Shown: positions 1 through 8,000, counted from the stretch's first letter. The stretch: 11,670 nt of DNA from Deltaproteobacteria bacterium (GCA_030633185.1 DAOVTG010000060.1:1-11670), one strand, 5' to 3'. A program made the numbers and translations. The notes: generated by a model not told the origin, from the sequence alone.

Positions 1-140
1 AAAAAGTCCGATCTACTGCGCTGTTGTGGTTTTTCAGGCACTCGACATACTACATGTATGGTCTCGCGCCTGAAAAACCACAACATCTTGTATATCGAAA
101 TTTTTACTTAGCCATCCCGTGACTTTTTACGAGGGCATCA
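1..140 (+). repeat. Palindromic MITE-like repeat, family A, copy 1 (cut by window edge)
   Basis: This stretch matches 4206-4345 without gaps, with a single difference (G at 68, A at 4273). It contains a perfect 18-bp inverted repeat (arms 22-39 and 68-85), with a smaller CATAC/GTATG hairpin inside the loop. The right end carries GACTTTTTACGAGGGCATCA (121-140), the terminal inverted repeat. The left terminus lies outside the window. There is no coding potential, so this is a non-autonomous palindromic element (MITE or large REP type). Its full length, inferred from copy 2, is 152 bp. Confidence 0.9.
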
Positions 141-349
141 AGCTTAGTGCACTGTAAATCTTTCGGACTCTAACCCTATTTTTTATAAAAATCCTATAAA
201 ATCAAATAAATAAGCTACAACAATAACCACAAAAAAAGATCGATAACAGCAAAACATAACAGTATTTTATAATTTTTGCCAACAACAAACAAGAATATAT
301 TTAACCATGGTATACACCTTGTTAAATAGCTGTTAACAAAATCCGAAAC

Positions 350-363
350 TTGATCTAAATCAC
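350..363. promoter_or_regulatory. Possible Crp/Fnr-family binding site
   Basis: The sequence TTGATCTAAATCAC matches the FNR consensus TTGAT-N4-ATCAA at 9 of 10 fixed positions. It lies about 330 bp upstream of uppP. A possible -10 (TATAGC, 400-405) follows, but no gene starts close by. The region is AT-rich, so a chance match is quite possible. Confidence 0.25.
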
Positions 364-647
364 TTAAAATACAAACGTTTTTCACAACTCATTGAAATCT
401 ATAGCATTTTATTTTATTCTTTATTTTCAGCTAGTTACAAATGTCAACTGTTATGTAAAAGATTTTCTTTCACGACCACCAGTGTTAACCTGCAGAGATT
501 TTCAAGGCTGTTAACAACTAACCTCTGAAAAAGGGCTAAAAGAGTATGAAAAAAGGCCCTATTCTCACGGTTCGAGAAAATAATCATGACAATCTACAAT
601 ATTTTTTTCTACTATCAAATTATGTTAATAAATTGCTCTCACCCCTC

Positions 648-676
648 TTGACAAGCAGTAACTGCTCTGCTAGCTT
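648..676 (+). promoter_or_regulatory. Candidate sigma-70 promoter for uppP-dedA
   Basis: A perfect -35 TTGACA (648-653) is followed after 17 bp by TAGCTT (671-676), which has the TAnnnT pattern of a weak -10. Transcription would start near 683, leaving only about 9 nt before the TTG start at 692. The AGGA at 677-680 would then lie upstream of the transcript, so either the leader is very short or a different promoter is used. Confidence 0.4.
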
Positions 677-691
677 AGGATAAAGTAAATA

Positions 692-1489
692 TTGTCACTG
701 ATAAATGCAATCATTTTAGGAATCGTTCAGGGATTGACCGAATTTCTTCCGGTCAGCAGTTCAGGTCACCTTGTGATTGCTGAGCACCTGCTTCCCGGCT
801 GGCACCAACCCGGAATTATTTTTGAGATACTCCTTCATCTAGCCACCCTTCTGGCAGTCATAATCTTTTTTCGACGAGATCTTGTTCTCCTGATAAAATC
901 TCTCTACACCTCAGGATCAGAAGCCGCCAAACATCGGCGCTTTATCCTGATGCTGATTTTGGCCACTATCCCAACCGGCATTATTGGACTAACCGGAAAA
1001 AAATTTTTCATCTCACTATTCGACCGCCTTGACGTAGTCGGTGGAATGTTGCTGGTTACGGCCCTGCTCCTCTGGTTGGCAGAGACCATAAAACCGGAAA
1101 AATTAACCAAAAAAAGCACCACAATTGTCGATGCCATAGTCATCGGCATCACTCAAGGCCTGGCGATTCTTCCGGGGATTTCACGCTCGGGGTCGACGAT
1201 TGCGGTAGGCATGCTTTTGGGAATTGAGCCCCGGGCGGCGGCCAGATTTTCTTTCCTCCTCTCCATCCCGGCGATCAGCGGAGCCGCTCTCTTAAATCTC
1301 AAAGAGATCATTGCAATTCCCGCCAGCCAGATACCGATCTGCCTCAGTGGGGCCTTGGCCGCCCTGATAACCGGCCTGATGGCACTTAAATTTTTACTTA
1401 TGATAATTGAAGAGCGGCGCCTGAAAATATTTGCCCTTTACTGCTCGGTAGTCGGCTCTGCAACCCTCCTGCTGACGTTTCTCGGATAA
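692..1489 (+). CDS. uppP: Undecaprenyl-diphosphatase UppP (BacA family)
   Basis: Integral-membrane phosphatase that converts undecaprenyl pyrophosphate to undecaprenyl phosphate, regenerating the lipid carrier for peptidoglycan and other envelope polymers. In this family the active site faces the periplasm, and activity gives bacitracin resistance. The 265-aa length is normal. Both signature regions are present: the (E/Q)xxxE block with Q13 and E17, running into FLPVSSSGH (18-26), and PGISRSGST (161-169) with the catalytic-type Arg165. The rest is hydrophobic multi-helix sequence. The start is TTG: an in-frame TAA lies 3 nt upstream of it (686-688), and the N-terminus MSLINAIILGIVQGLTEF fits the family. 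There is no strong ribosome-binding site, only AGGA 11 nt upstream. The dedA gene follows after 20 bp, so the two are probably one operon. Confidence 0.95.
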   Translation: MSLINAIILGIVQGLTEFLPVSSSGHLVIAEHLLPGWHQPGIIFEILLHLATLLAVIIFFRRDLVLLIKSLYTSGSEAAKHRRFILMLILATIPTGIIGLTGKKFFISLFDRLDVVGGMLLVTALLLWLAETIKPEKLTKKSTTIVDAIVIGITQGLAILPGISRSGSTIAVGMLLGIEPRAAARFSFLLSIPAISGAALLNLKEIIAIPASQIPICLSGALAALITGLMALKFLLMIIEERRLKIFALYCSVVGSATLLLTFLG

Positions 1490-1509
1490 CTAAAAAGAGC
1501 TTTGAAAAC

Positions 1510-2127
1510 GTGAAAGAATTACTCTACAAAATTGTCATGACAGTCGTCGGTATTGTCGGGAAATTAGGCTACGGCGGCATCGTTGTCATGATGTTTCTGG
1601 AAAGCTCTTTCTTTCCCTTCCCCAGCGAAATCGTAATCCCGCCAGCCGGATATCTCGCCGAACGCGGAGAGATGAATCTGGCCCTGGTCATCGCTGCCGG
1701 AATCTTAGGCAGCATTCTCGGGGCTCTATTTAACTATTGGCTGGCTTTAAAGATGGGCCGTCCGGCTCTAATTCGCTACGGTCGTTATGTCGGCCTGACC
1801 CCGGAAGCCTTTGACCGCGTCGAAAAGTTTTTCTACAATCACGGAATTTTCGGCACCTTCGTCGGCCGTCTGATACCCGGTGTCCGCCAATACATCTCAT
1901 TTCCGGCCGGACTCGCCCGCTTACCGCTGATACCGTTCATTCTGGCAACCGGCCTGGGGGCCGGTATCTGGGTGATCATTTTAGCGGTTATCGGTTACTT
2001 AGTCGGCAACAACCAGGAACTGATCAGCAGCTACTCCCACCAAGCATTTTACCTGCTTATACCTTTTCTTCTGTTTTGCTGTATCTTCTATGTCTGGCGG
2101 CATCGCCGGAAGAACTGTCGTCAGTAG
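1510..2127 (+). CDS. DedA-family membrane protein (putative undecaprenyl-phosphate flippase)
   Basis: A 205-aa polytopic membrane protein with the DedA (SNARE-associated/VTT) signatures. These are the acidic/proline block ESSFFPFPSE (31-40, with E31 and E40) and the FVGRLIPGVR motif (117-126), with the paired arginines R120 and R126 that are needed in studied family members. Several DedA proteins have been shown or proposed to return undecaprenyl phosphate to the cytoplasmic leaflet; others affect proton-motive force and drug resistance. Placement 20 bp behind uppP, whose product makes undecaprenyl phosphate, favours the carrier-recycling role. The start is GTG at 1510, with AAGAG about 10 nt upstream. 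The C-terminus is short and basic (WRHRRKNCRQ), probably cytoplasmic. Which DedA subgroup it belongs to cannot be decided by eye. Confidence 0.9.
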   Translation: MKELLYKIVMTVVGIVGKLGYGGIVVMMFLESSFFPFPSEIVIPPAGYLAERGEMNLALVIAAGILGSILGALFNYWLALKMGRPALIRYGRYVGLTPEAFDRVEKFFYNHGIFGTFVGRLIPGVRQYISFPAGLARLPLIPFILATGLGAGIWVIILAVIGYLVGNNQELISSYSHQAFYLLIPFLLFCCIFYVWRHRRKNCRQ

Positions 2128-2177
2128 ACAATTAGGTAACAGCGGGATGTAACGAACTTTGCTTCGCTCTCATAAAC

Positions 2178-2224
2178 GGGGTCAAAGCTGGGGGGCTTAC
2201 GCCCCTTGAACCAGCAATGACCCC
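2178..2224. terminator. GC-rich nested hairpin between convergent genes (bidirectional terminator candidate)
   Basis: Three stacked inverted pairs make one hairpin: GGGGTCA (2178-2184) with TGACCCC (2218-2224), GCTGG (2187-2191) with CCAGC (2211-2215), and GGGGC with GCCCC around a TTAC loop (2192-2205). It lies 50 bp after the dedA stop, between convergent dedA and pckA. No T run follows on either strand, so it is not a classic intrinsic terminator. It could still act with Rho or as a 3'-end stabiliser. Confidence 0.5.
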
Positions 2225-2293
2225 ATCCGAGATACACTGTAACTGTTCAACGTGATCACCTTAAACCCACAGTTTTAAAAGTAACGGTAATTA

Positions 2294-2494
2294 TTAAACC
2301 TGGAGGGCGTTCAGGCGGTTTCTCGGAACGTCTCGTAAAATTTCGTCGTTTTTCCCAGCGAATAGAGCGCCCGAAATTGAAGCTGTTTGAGCGAGGTAGC
2401 GAGTTCTTCAATTTCAGCGTAATGAGCGCTGGAAAAACAGAAATTTTACTTAAGAAGTGGAGGGAAACCGCCTGAACGCCCGGTGGTGGTTTAA
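2294..2494. repeat. Long palindromic element, family B, directly after pckA
   Basis: A nearly fully palindromic element of about 201 bp. The outer arms are TTAAACC (2294-2300) with GGTTTAA (2488-2494). Next comes a perfect 18-bp inverted repeat, GGGCGTTCAGGCGGTTTC against GAAACCGCCTGAACGCCC. Then an imperfect pair, GTAAAATTTCGTCGTTTTTC against GAAAAACAGAAATTTTAC. The inner stem is CGAAATTGAAG against CTTCAATTTCAG, around a core with GTTTGAGCGAGGTAGCGAG. Only 2 bp separate it from the pckA stop codon. It shares no obvious sequence with family A. No protein is encoded. MITE-like mobility is an inference from the architecture; only one copy is in the window. Confidence 0.8.
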
Positions 2495-2496
2495 AC

Positions 2497-4140
2497 CTAC
2501 CTTCCTGGACATTGGTTTGCGATTTCAGTGGCGATATTTTTATTGCCGTAAGCTTTCTCAAAATGGGCGGCAAATTCACCGGCCAGTTTTTGCGCCCGCC
2601 GATCATAGGTCTCTTTATCTTTCCAGGTATCACGAGGATTAAGAATTTGAGCCGGTACTCCGGGACAACTCTGCGGAATCTTGACATGAAAGATCGGGTC
2701 ATCAAGGTAAGCAACATCTTTTAAATCACCATTCATGGAGGCTTTAACCAGAGCTCTGGTTAAATTGATATCCATACGCTCGCCCTCACCAAAAGGCCCG
2801 CCACTCCAGCCCGTATTAACCAGAAACACCTCCGCTTTATGAGACTCCATCCGGGAACCCAGCATACCGGCATAAACATCCGGATTACAAGGCATAAATG
2901 GTTCGCCGAAAAAACGGGAAAAGGTGGTTACCGGTTCAACAATTCCGGTCTCGGTACCAGCCAGTTTGCTGGTGTAGCCCATCAAAAACCACAACATCGC
3001 CTGCTCCGGGTCGAGTTTACTGATAGGAGGTAAAACCCCATTTGCATCTGCAGTCAGAAAAAGGATAGTCTGCGGATGCCCGGCTACTGAGGAGGTCTTG
3101 ATATTACTCAGCTCTGATAATAGATAGGAACCCCTGGAATTCGGAGTCAAACGCTCATCATCGAAATCGAAATGACCATCGGGATAAAGCATCGCATTTT
3201 CAACAATTGAACCGTGATCTAGATATTCACCCTCATGCATAATCGCCTGATAGATCTCGGGCTCCTTGTCGGGATCGATATTGATCATTTTGGCATAACA
3301 GCCATGTTCAAAATTAGCTATTCCGCTATCACTCCAGCCATGCTCATCATCGCCCAGTAAAGCCCGGTCCGAGTCGGCGGAAAGGGTCGTCTTGCCGGTT
3401 CCGGAAAGACCGAGCAAAAGGGCAACATGACCATTCGGCCCTTCGTTAGCGGAGCAATGCAGCGGCAGAATACCAACTTCGGGCAACATATAGTTCATAA
3501 CCGAGAACATCAACTTCTTGACACTACCGCAATAGGCTGAACCGTAAACAATGCCAACTCGTTGATCAAGATCAATAACCACAGCCAAATCAGAAGCTTT
3601 ACCGTCAGCCAAGCTCCGCAGACGGCCCTGATAACGATCCCGATCAAGTTTATCATAAGGCAGAGCCAACAACGTAAAACCTTTATCAGCAAAAACACTG
3701 CGATTAAGATCATCGGGCAGCGGACGAAACATATTGTCGGTGAAAAGGATGGTCAAGGCTTGGTCGCCCACGGTTCTGACCGGAAGCGCATAAGCTGAAT
3801 CAGCCCCTAAAACCCGATCCGTCACATAAAGATCCTTTTTGCCCTGCAGAGTCTCAACCGCATCAGCAAAAAGCATCTCAAAAGTCTCTTCCGAAACCGG
3901 AATATTATTAGGTGAATCCCAGTCGATATGAGCTTGGCTTGAAGCCCTTTTTACAATCAGTGTATCTTTGGGGCTCCGACCGGTTGACTCGGACGGCGTC
4001 CAGGTTGCAAGAGCTCCATTGGCAGCAATCAAGGCTTCGCGATTGTCGACCACGGCCTGAATCATCGCTTTACGTTCAATGTTTTCCGCAACCTGACCAC
4101 GGGCTGCCAACATTACATCAACTACTTCTCTTTTACTCAT
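2497..4140 (-). CDS. pckA: Phosphoenolpyruvate carboxykinase, ATP-dependent
   Basis: Cytoplasmic enzyme that interconverts oxaloacetate + ATP and PEP + CO2 + ADP, the entry step of gluconeogenesis; in some anaerobes it runs towards carboxylation. Residues below count from the upstream ATG at 4146. The substrate site TGRSPKD (R57), the metal ligands K211 and H230 (in HCSAN), the P-loop GLSGTGKTT (246-254), the second metal motif LLGDDEHGW (263-271) and the adenine-side motif SKLAGTE are all present. The ATP type is indicated by these motifs and the length near 540 aa. Two ATGs, M1 (4146) and M3 (4140), compete. The AGAGG at 4147-4151 touches M1 but is well spaced for M3, so I start at 4140 (547 aa). 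The gene ends in TAG, 2 bp before the family B palindrome. Upstream, TATAAA/TATATC-like -10 sequences lie between the start and repeat copy 2, without a clear -35. Confidence 0.96.
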   Translation of the reverse strand: MSKREVVDVMLAARGQVAENIERKAMIQAVVDNREALIAANGALATWTPSESTGRSPKDTLIVKRASSQAHIDWDSPNNIPVSEETFEMLFADAVETLQGKKDLYVTDRVLGADSAYALPVRTVGDQALTILFTDNMFRPLPDDLNRSVFADKGFTLLALPYDKLDRDRYQGRLRSLADGKASDLAVVIDLDQRVGIVYGSAYCGSVKKLMFSVMNYMLPEVGILPLHCSANEGPNGHVALLLGLSGTGKTTLSADSDRALLGDDEHGWSDSGIANFEHGCYAKMINIDPDKEPEIYQAIMHEGEYLDHGSIVENAMLYPDGHFDFDDERLTPNSRGSYLLSELSNIKTSSVAGHPQTILFLTADANGVLPPISKLDPEQAMLWFLMGYTSKLAGTETGIVEPVTTFSRFFGEPFMPCNPDVYAGMLGSRMESHKAEVFLVNTGWSGGPFGEGERMDINLTRALVKASMNGDLKDVAYLDDPIFHVKIPQSCPGVPAQILNPRDTWKDKETYDRRAQKLAGEFAAHFEKAYGNKNIATEIANQCPGR

Positions 4141-4146
4141 CTTCAT

Positions 4147-4154
4147 CCTCTTCC
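4147..4154 (-). promoter_or_regulatory. Ribosome-binding site of pckA, deciding its start
   Basis: On the minus strand this reads GGAAGAGG. Its AGAGG core directly abuts the ATG at 4146 but sits 6 nt before the ATG at 4140. Normal Shine-Dalgarno spacing therefore favours 4140, which gives MSKREVVD as the N-terminus. Confidence 0.6.
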
Positions 4155-4193
4155 ACTTGTTTATAGATATAGGTTTTATAAAAAATGTAGCTA

Positions 4194-4345
4194 TGATGGC
4201 GTCGTAAAAAGTCCGATCTACTGCGCTGTTGTGGTTTTTCAGGCACTCGACATACTACATGTATGGTCTCGCACCTGAAAAACCACAACATCTTGTATAT
4301 CGAAATTTTTACTTAGCCATCCCGTGACTTTTTACGAGGGCATCA
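4194..4345 (+). repeat. Palindromic MITE-like repeat, family A, copy 2 (complete, 152 bp)
   Basis: The complete copy has terminal inverted repeats matching at 18 of 20 positions (TGATGGCGTCGTAAAAAGTC at the left, GACTTTTTACGAGGGCATCA at the right). A central hairpin has 17-bp arms at 4227-4243 and 4274-4290. The copy is flanked by GCTA on both sides (4190-4193 and 4346-4349), a possible 4-bp target duplication. It lies between dnaE and pckA, 5 nt after the dnaE stop. It is 139/140 identical to the copy at 1-140, which implies recent duplication or ongoing homogenisation. It encodes nothing. Confidence 0.92.
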
Positions 4346-4350
4346 GCTAT

Positions 4351-7300
4351 TTAACAAGAAACAAATTCAACAATTCGACTGCCATTACCCCCATACAAAT
4401 CTTTGACATCGTGTACGAGGTCAGCTGACGGCAGCAGGGGGAATTTTTCCAAAGCCATAACCACTTCACAATCAGGCATCACAATATTTATAAAGGCCGG
4501 ACAATTTCCCCGATGGCGCTCCATAATGTCCTGCAACATAGCCAGACGAGCCGGAGCGGCCTGCTCGTGCGACAGAGTAATAACCACTTTTTCAATTACT
4601 TTGGCGAGAGCCTCTTCCAGACCGAAAACCTCGCTGACCAGCATCTTCGCTTTAGTGTGGTCATCATTAATCTCGATCCGTCCCTCTAAAATCAATGGGT
4701 CATCGTTCTCGATGAACTCCTTAGCTTTGGTGAAAGTTTCTTCAAAAAGAGTCACCTCAACCGAACCGCTGAGATCTTCGAGTACGGCAAAGGCCATAAT
4801 TTTGCCGTTTTTTGTTCGTTTACTGCGCACCGAGGTCAAAAGACCACCGATCCGCACCTGAGCCTCACTTTCACAACTCACCAGTTCAGCCGTGCTTGAA
4901 GTCGTGCAGCGTTTCAGTTCATCATCATAACGTTGCAACGGGTGACTGCTGAGATAAAAACCTAATACTTCACGTTCATAAGTCAACTGTTCTTTATCAC
5001 TCCAGGCAGCGGTATCATCAGGATAACAGGCATTCTCTAAAGCCAGCTCTTCACCGGCAAAGGCAAAAAGTGACTGTTGCCCACAGACCCGATCACGAGA
5101 GGCCGACTGACCATTCTCCATGGCCGTATCGATGGCCGCAAAGAGTCGTGACCGGGGCACGCCCTCACCATCAAAAGCCCCCGATTTTATCAGACTTTCC
5201 AGAACCCGGCGGTTGACTTTGGAGAGATCGAGGCGACAGCATAGATCAAAAAGAGATTTGTAACCCCCTTCAATCTCCCGCACCCGGATAATTTCGGCTG
5301 CCGCCTTACTCCCGACATTTTTGACTGCGGCCAGACCAAAACGGATATCCTGGTCAACAACCGTAAAAGAGAGCTCACTGACGTTAACATCCGGCGGCAG
5401 AACCTTGATCCCCATGCTCCGACATTCGGCAATATTTTTAATGACCTTGTCGGTATTGTTCATATCCTCCATGAGCAATCCGGCCATAAATTCAACCGGA
5501 TAATGGGACTTAAGATAGGCGGTCTGGTAGGCAACATAACCGTAGGCGGCAGAGTGTGATTTATTAAAACCATATTCCGCAAACTGGGCCATGAGATCAA
5601 AAATCTCTTCGGCTTTTTGGTTGTCGACTTGGTTTTCCCGGGCGCCGGCCAGAAAACTATCACGCTGGGCCGCCATCACCTCAGCGTTCTTTTTACCCAT
5701 CGCTTTACGCAAAATATCGGCTTGGCCCAAGGAGTAACGTGCCAGCTTCTGCGCGATCTGCATAACCTGTTCCTGATAAACGATAACCCCATAGGTTTCT
5801 TTCAGAATCGACTCTAATTCAGGCAACAGATATTCAACTTTCTGTCGACCATGCTTGCAGGCAATAAAATCGTCGATCATACCGCTCTCAATCGGACCGG
5901 GACGATAGAGGGCAACTAGGGCGATAATATCTTCAAAACAGCCCGGTTTAAGCTTTACCAAAAGATCCTGCATACCACTGCTTTCAAGCTGAAACACCCC
6001 AACTGCGGCCCCGGAAGAGAGCAGTGCGTAGGTTGCAGGATCATCTAAAGGAATCGTACTGACATCAAAACGGTCTTCTTCTTTCTTGCAATTGCGGTTG
6101 ATTATCTTTAGAGCATTGTCGATGACGGTCAGGGTTTTTAAGCCGAGAAAATCAAATTTAATCAGTCCCAACTCTTCAACAAAACCCATATCGTATTGAG
6201 TTACAACAACATCAGTATCTTTGGCCCCCTTATAAAGCGGTAGATAATCAACCAATGGCTGATCAGTCACCACCACCCCGGCGGCATGAACCGAAGCGTG
6301 CCGGTTCAAGCCTTCGAGCGCGTGAGAGACCTCGATAAGCTCCCTTTCGAGAGCATTGCCTTGACGCAATTTGGCAAATTCGGGCTCCAGCTCTTCCGCT
6401 TTTTTCAACGTCATCTTCAGTTCATTGGGCACCAGCTTGGCGATTTTGCCGACTTCAGAAAAAGGCATATGCAGAGCCCGACCAACATCCCGAATAACCC
6501 CTTTGGCCTGCATCCGGCCAAAAGTAATAATCTGGGCAACCCGATCCTCACCATATTTATCGGTCACATATTTGATCACCTGATCGCGGCCACGGATACA
6601 AAAATCCATATCAATATCCGGCATCGAAACCCGTTTCGGATTGAGAAAACGCTCAAAAAGAAGGCCGTAAGGTAAAGGATCGATATCGGTAATCCGTAAG
6701 GCATAAGCGACCAGCGACCCGGCCGCAGAACCGCGTCCCGGGCCGACCGGAATTTTTTCCCGCCGGGCATAGTTGACAAAATCGGCCACAATAAGAAAAT
6801 AGCCGGCAAAACCCATATCGCAGATAATACCGATCTCCCGCTCTAAGCGCTGACGATAGCTCTCTTGTAACTCAGGCGTAAAGTTGCCGTCATAAAAGGC
6901 TTCGATACGCGGCCATATTTTGGCTAAACCGTCTCGACACTCCTCAATCAGAAATTCATTAAGCGTTTTACCTTCAGGTGGGACAAAAGTGGGTGGCCGA
7001 TAGTTGCGAAATTCAAACTCAAAATTACAACGATCAGCAATCTCAACCGTATTGGAAATCGCTTCCGGATAGTCGACAAAAGCTTTCGCCATCTCCTCCG
7101 AGGATTTGAAATAGAGCTCCTCGGGATAACGCATCCTTTTGGGATCATCCATGTTCTTACCGGTCTGAACACAGAGCAGAACCTCATGGGCATGAGCATC
7201 TTCGCGATTTAAAAAGTGACAATCATTGGTCGCCACCAAAGGTACTGAATACTCTTGGGCAAGCTCAATTATCTGGCGGTTAACCTCCACCTGCTCGGCC

Positions 7301-7854
7301 AAACCGTTCTCTTGAATCTCAAGAAAAAAACGGCGATCATCAAAAAGATCACGGTAAAACTCAACTTCAGCCGCCGCAGTAACCCGATCCTGACGGCGCA
7401 AGGGAGAAGCGATAATCCCCCCAAGACAGGCACTTAAAGCGATCAAGCCTTGATGATGCTCAGTCAATAACTCTTTATCAATCCTCGGTTTATAGTAGAA
7501 ACCTTCAAGATACCCCTTAGTCACCAGTTGGCAGAGGTTTTTATACCCCTGCTCATTCATCGCCAGGAGAACCAGATGATGGGCGTTATCCCACTCGGCA
7601 TCACTCCTCTTATTTTTGACAAAACGACCCTGAGGAGCGACATAGACTTCACAACCGATAATCGGCTTCAAGCCCTTTTTCTTAGCTTGCTGAAAAAAAT
7701 CAACCGCCCCGAACATATTCCCATGATCAGTCAAAGCGACAGCTTTCATCCCGTAATCACAAGCTCGCTGCATGAGATCGGGAACCCGTATCGCCCCATC
7801 GAGAAGGCTATACATAGTATGTAAATGGAGATGGACAAAATCGGCTTCAGACAT
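4351..7854 (-). CDS. dnaE: DNA polymerase III subunit alpha (DnaE1 type)
   Basis: Catalytic subunit of the replicative polymerase; 1167 aa, the usual DnaE length. Domains in order: PHP (about 5-280), polymerase palm/fingers with GPGRGSAAGS (371-380), the PDIDMD catalytic-aspartate motif (412-417) and the third aspartate in KFDFLG (D568), a C-terminal helix-hairpin region, a clamp-binding motif QQSLF (926-930), and an OB fold (about 999-1075). The PHP domain keeps the metal-ligand pattern lost in E. coli DnaE: H10/H12, D19, H44 in TDHGN, E69, H93, C143, D211 and H213. The start ATG gives MSEADFVHLHLHT, as expected for the family, although no good Shine-Dalgarno precedes it. The gene is transcribed away from merR and towards pckA. 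Its TAA stop is 5 nt from repeat copy 2, which may form the end of the transcript. Confidence 0.98.
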   Translation of the reverse strand: MSEADFVHLHLHTMYSLLDGAIRVPDLMQRACDYGMKAVALTDHGNMFGAVDFFQQAKKKGLKPIIGCEVYVAPQGRFVKNKRSDAEWDNAHHLVLLAMNEQGYKNLCQLVTKGYLEGFYYKPRIDKELLTEHHQGLIALSACLGGIIASPLRRQDRVTAAAEVEFYRDLFDDRRFFLEIQENGLAEQVEVNRQIIELAQEYSVPLVATNDCHFLNREDAHAHEVLLCVQTGKNMDDPKRMRYPEELYFKSSEEMAKAFVDYPEAISNTVEIADRCNFEFEFRNYRPPTFVPPEGKTLNEFLIEECRDGLAKIWPRIEAFYDGNFTPELQESYRQRLEREIGIICDMGFAGYFLIVADFVNYARREKIPVGPGRGSAAGSLVAYALRITDIDPLPYGLLFERFLNPKRVSMPDIDMDFCIRGRDQVIKYVTDKYGEDRVAQIITFGRMQAKGVIRDVGRALHMPFSEVGKIAKLVPNELKMTLKKAEELEPEFAKLRQGNALERELIEVSHALEGLNRHASVHAAGVVVTDQPLVDYLPLYKGAKDTDVVVTQYDMGFVEELGLIKFDFLGLKTLTVIDNALKIINRNCKKEEDRFDVSTIPLDDPATYALLSSGAAVGVFQLESSGMQDLLVKLKPGCFEDIIALVALYRPGPIESGMIDDFIACKHGRQKVEYLLPELESILKETYGVIVYQEQVMQIAQKLARYSLGQADILRKAMGKKNAEVMAAQRDSFLAGARENQVDNQKAEEIFDLMAQFAEYGFNKSHSAAYGYVAYQTAYLKSHYPVEFMAGLLMEDMNNTDKVIKNIAECRSMGIKVLPPDVNVSELSFTVVDQDIRFGLAAVKNVGSKAAAEIIRVREIEGGYKSLFDLCCRLDLSKVNRRVLESLIKSGAFDGEGVPRSRLFAAIDTAMENGQSASRDRVCGQQSLFAFAGEELALENACYPDDTAAWSDKEQLTYEREVLGFYLSSHPLQRYDDELKRCTTSSTAELVSCESEAQVRIGGLLTSVRSKRTKNGKIMAFAVLEDLSGSVEVTLFEETFTKAKEFIENDDPLILEGRIEINDDHTKAKMLVSEVFGLEEALAKVIEKVVITLSHEQAAPARLAMLQDIMERHRGNCPAFINIVMPDCEVVMALEKFPLLPSADLVHDVKDLYGGNGSRIVEFVSC

Positions 7855-7938
7855 TGAATTATTAACCGTAAAAGGAGTGGTTTAAAAAAGTGAGAAATTG
7901 ACTAACATACTGAAAAAAGTTTTCCAAGAAAAAAATAG

Positions 7939-7973
7939 ATTCACTTACTCAAGATCCATTAAAAAATTCACTT
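7939..7973. promoter_or_regulatory. Direct repeats ATTCACTT in the dnaE/merR divergent gap
   Basis: ATTCACTT occurs at 7939-7946 and again at 7966-7973, 27 bp apart. The second copy runs into the merR -35 box. Such spacing on one DNA face could be an operator for the merR promoter or for the divergent dnaE promoter. There is no direct evidence of binding. Confidence 0.3.
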
Positions 7974-8000
7974 GACAATGACACTTTTCATGTCTAATAT
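7972..8000 (+). promoter_or_regulatory. Sigma-70-type promoter of the merR cluster, probably leaderless
   Basis: A perfect -35 TTGACA (7972-7977), a 17-bp spacer and a -10 TAATAT (7995-8000). Transcription should begin about 7 nt later, at 8006-8008, which is the position of the merR ATG. Inverted GACA/TGTC half-sites overlap the promoter (GACA at 7974 and 7980, TGTC at 7991 and 8004) and could be an autoregulatory operator. The 17-bp spacer is shorter than the 19-20 bp seen at promoters that classic MerR proteins activate by DNA distortion. Confidence 0.65.

Larger units (their letters stand above)
141..691. other. AT-rich intergenic region without a gene
   Basis: About 550 bp of strongly AT-rich DNA, with no open frame of useful length on either strand. 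It contains two perfect TGTTAACA palindromes (331-338 and 509-516) and a third GTTAAC at 484-489. It also has an FNR-like dyad at 350-363 and a promoter candidate at 648-676 facing uppP. A small RNA cannot be excluded, but I see no clear terminator hairpin followed by a T run that would define one. Confidence 0.7.

Noticed and set aside
1..140. CRISPR or tRNA interpretation of the repeated 140-bp block
   Set aside because: There are only two distant copies with no spacers, and the fold is a long hairpin with terminal inverted repeats, not a cloverleaf.
2256..2717. 153-codon minus-strand frame spanning the family B palindrome
   Set aside because: It runs through the palindrome into pckA in the wrong frame, has no family character, and pckA explains the DNA much better.
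6286..6675. 129-codon plus-strand frame inside dnaE
   Set aside because: Shadow of dnaE; the minus-strand frame carries catalytic polymerase motifs over the same bases.
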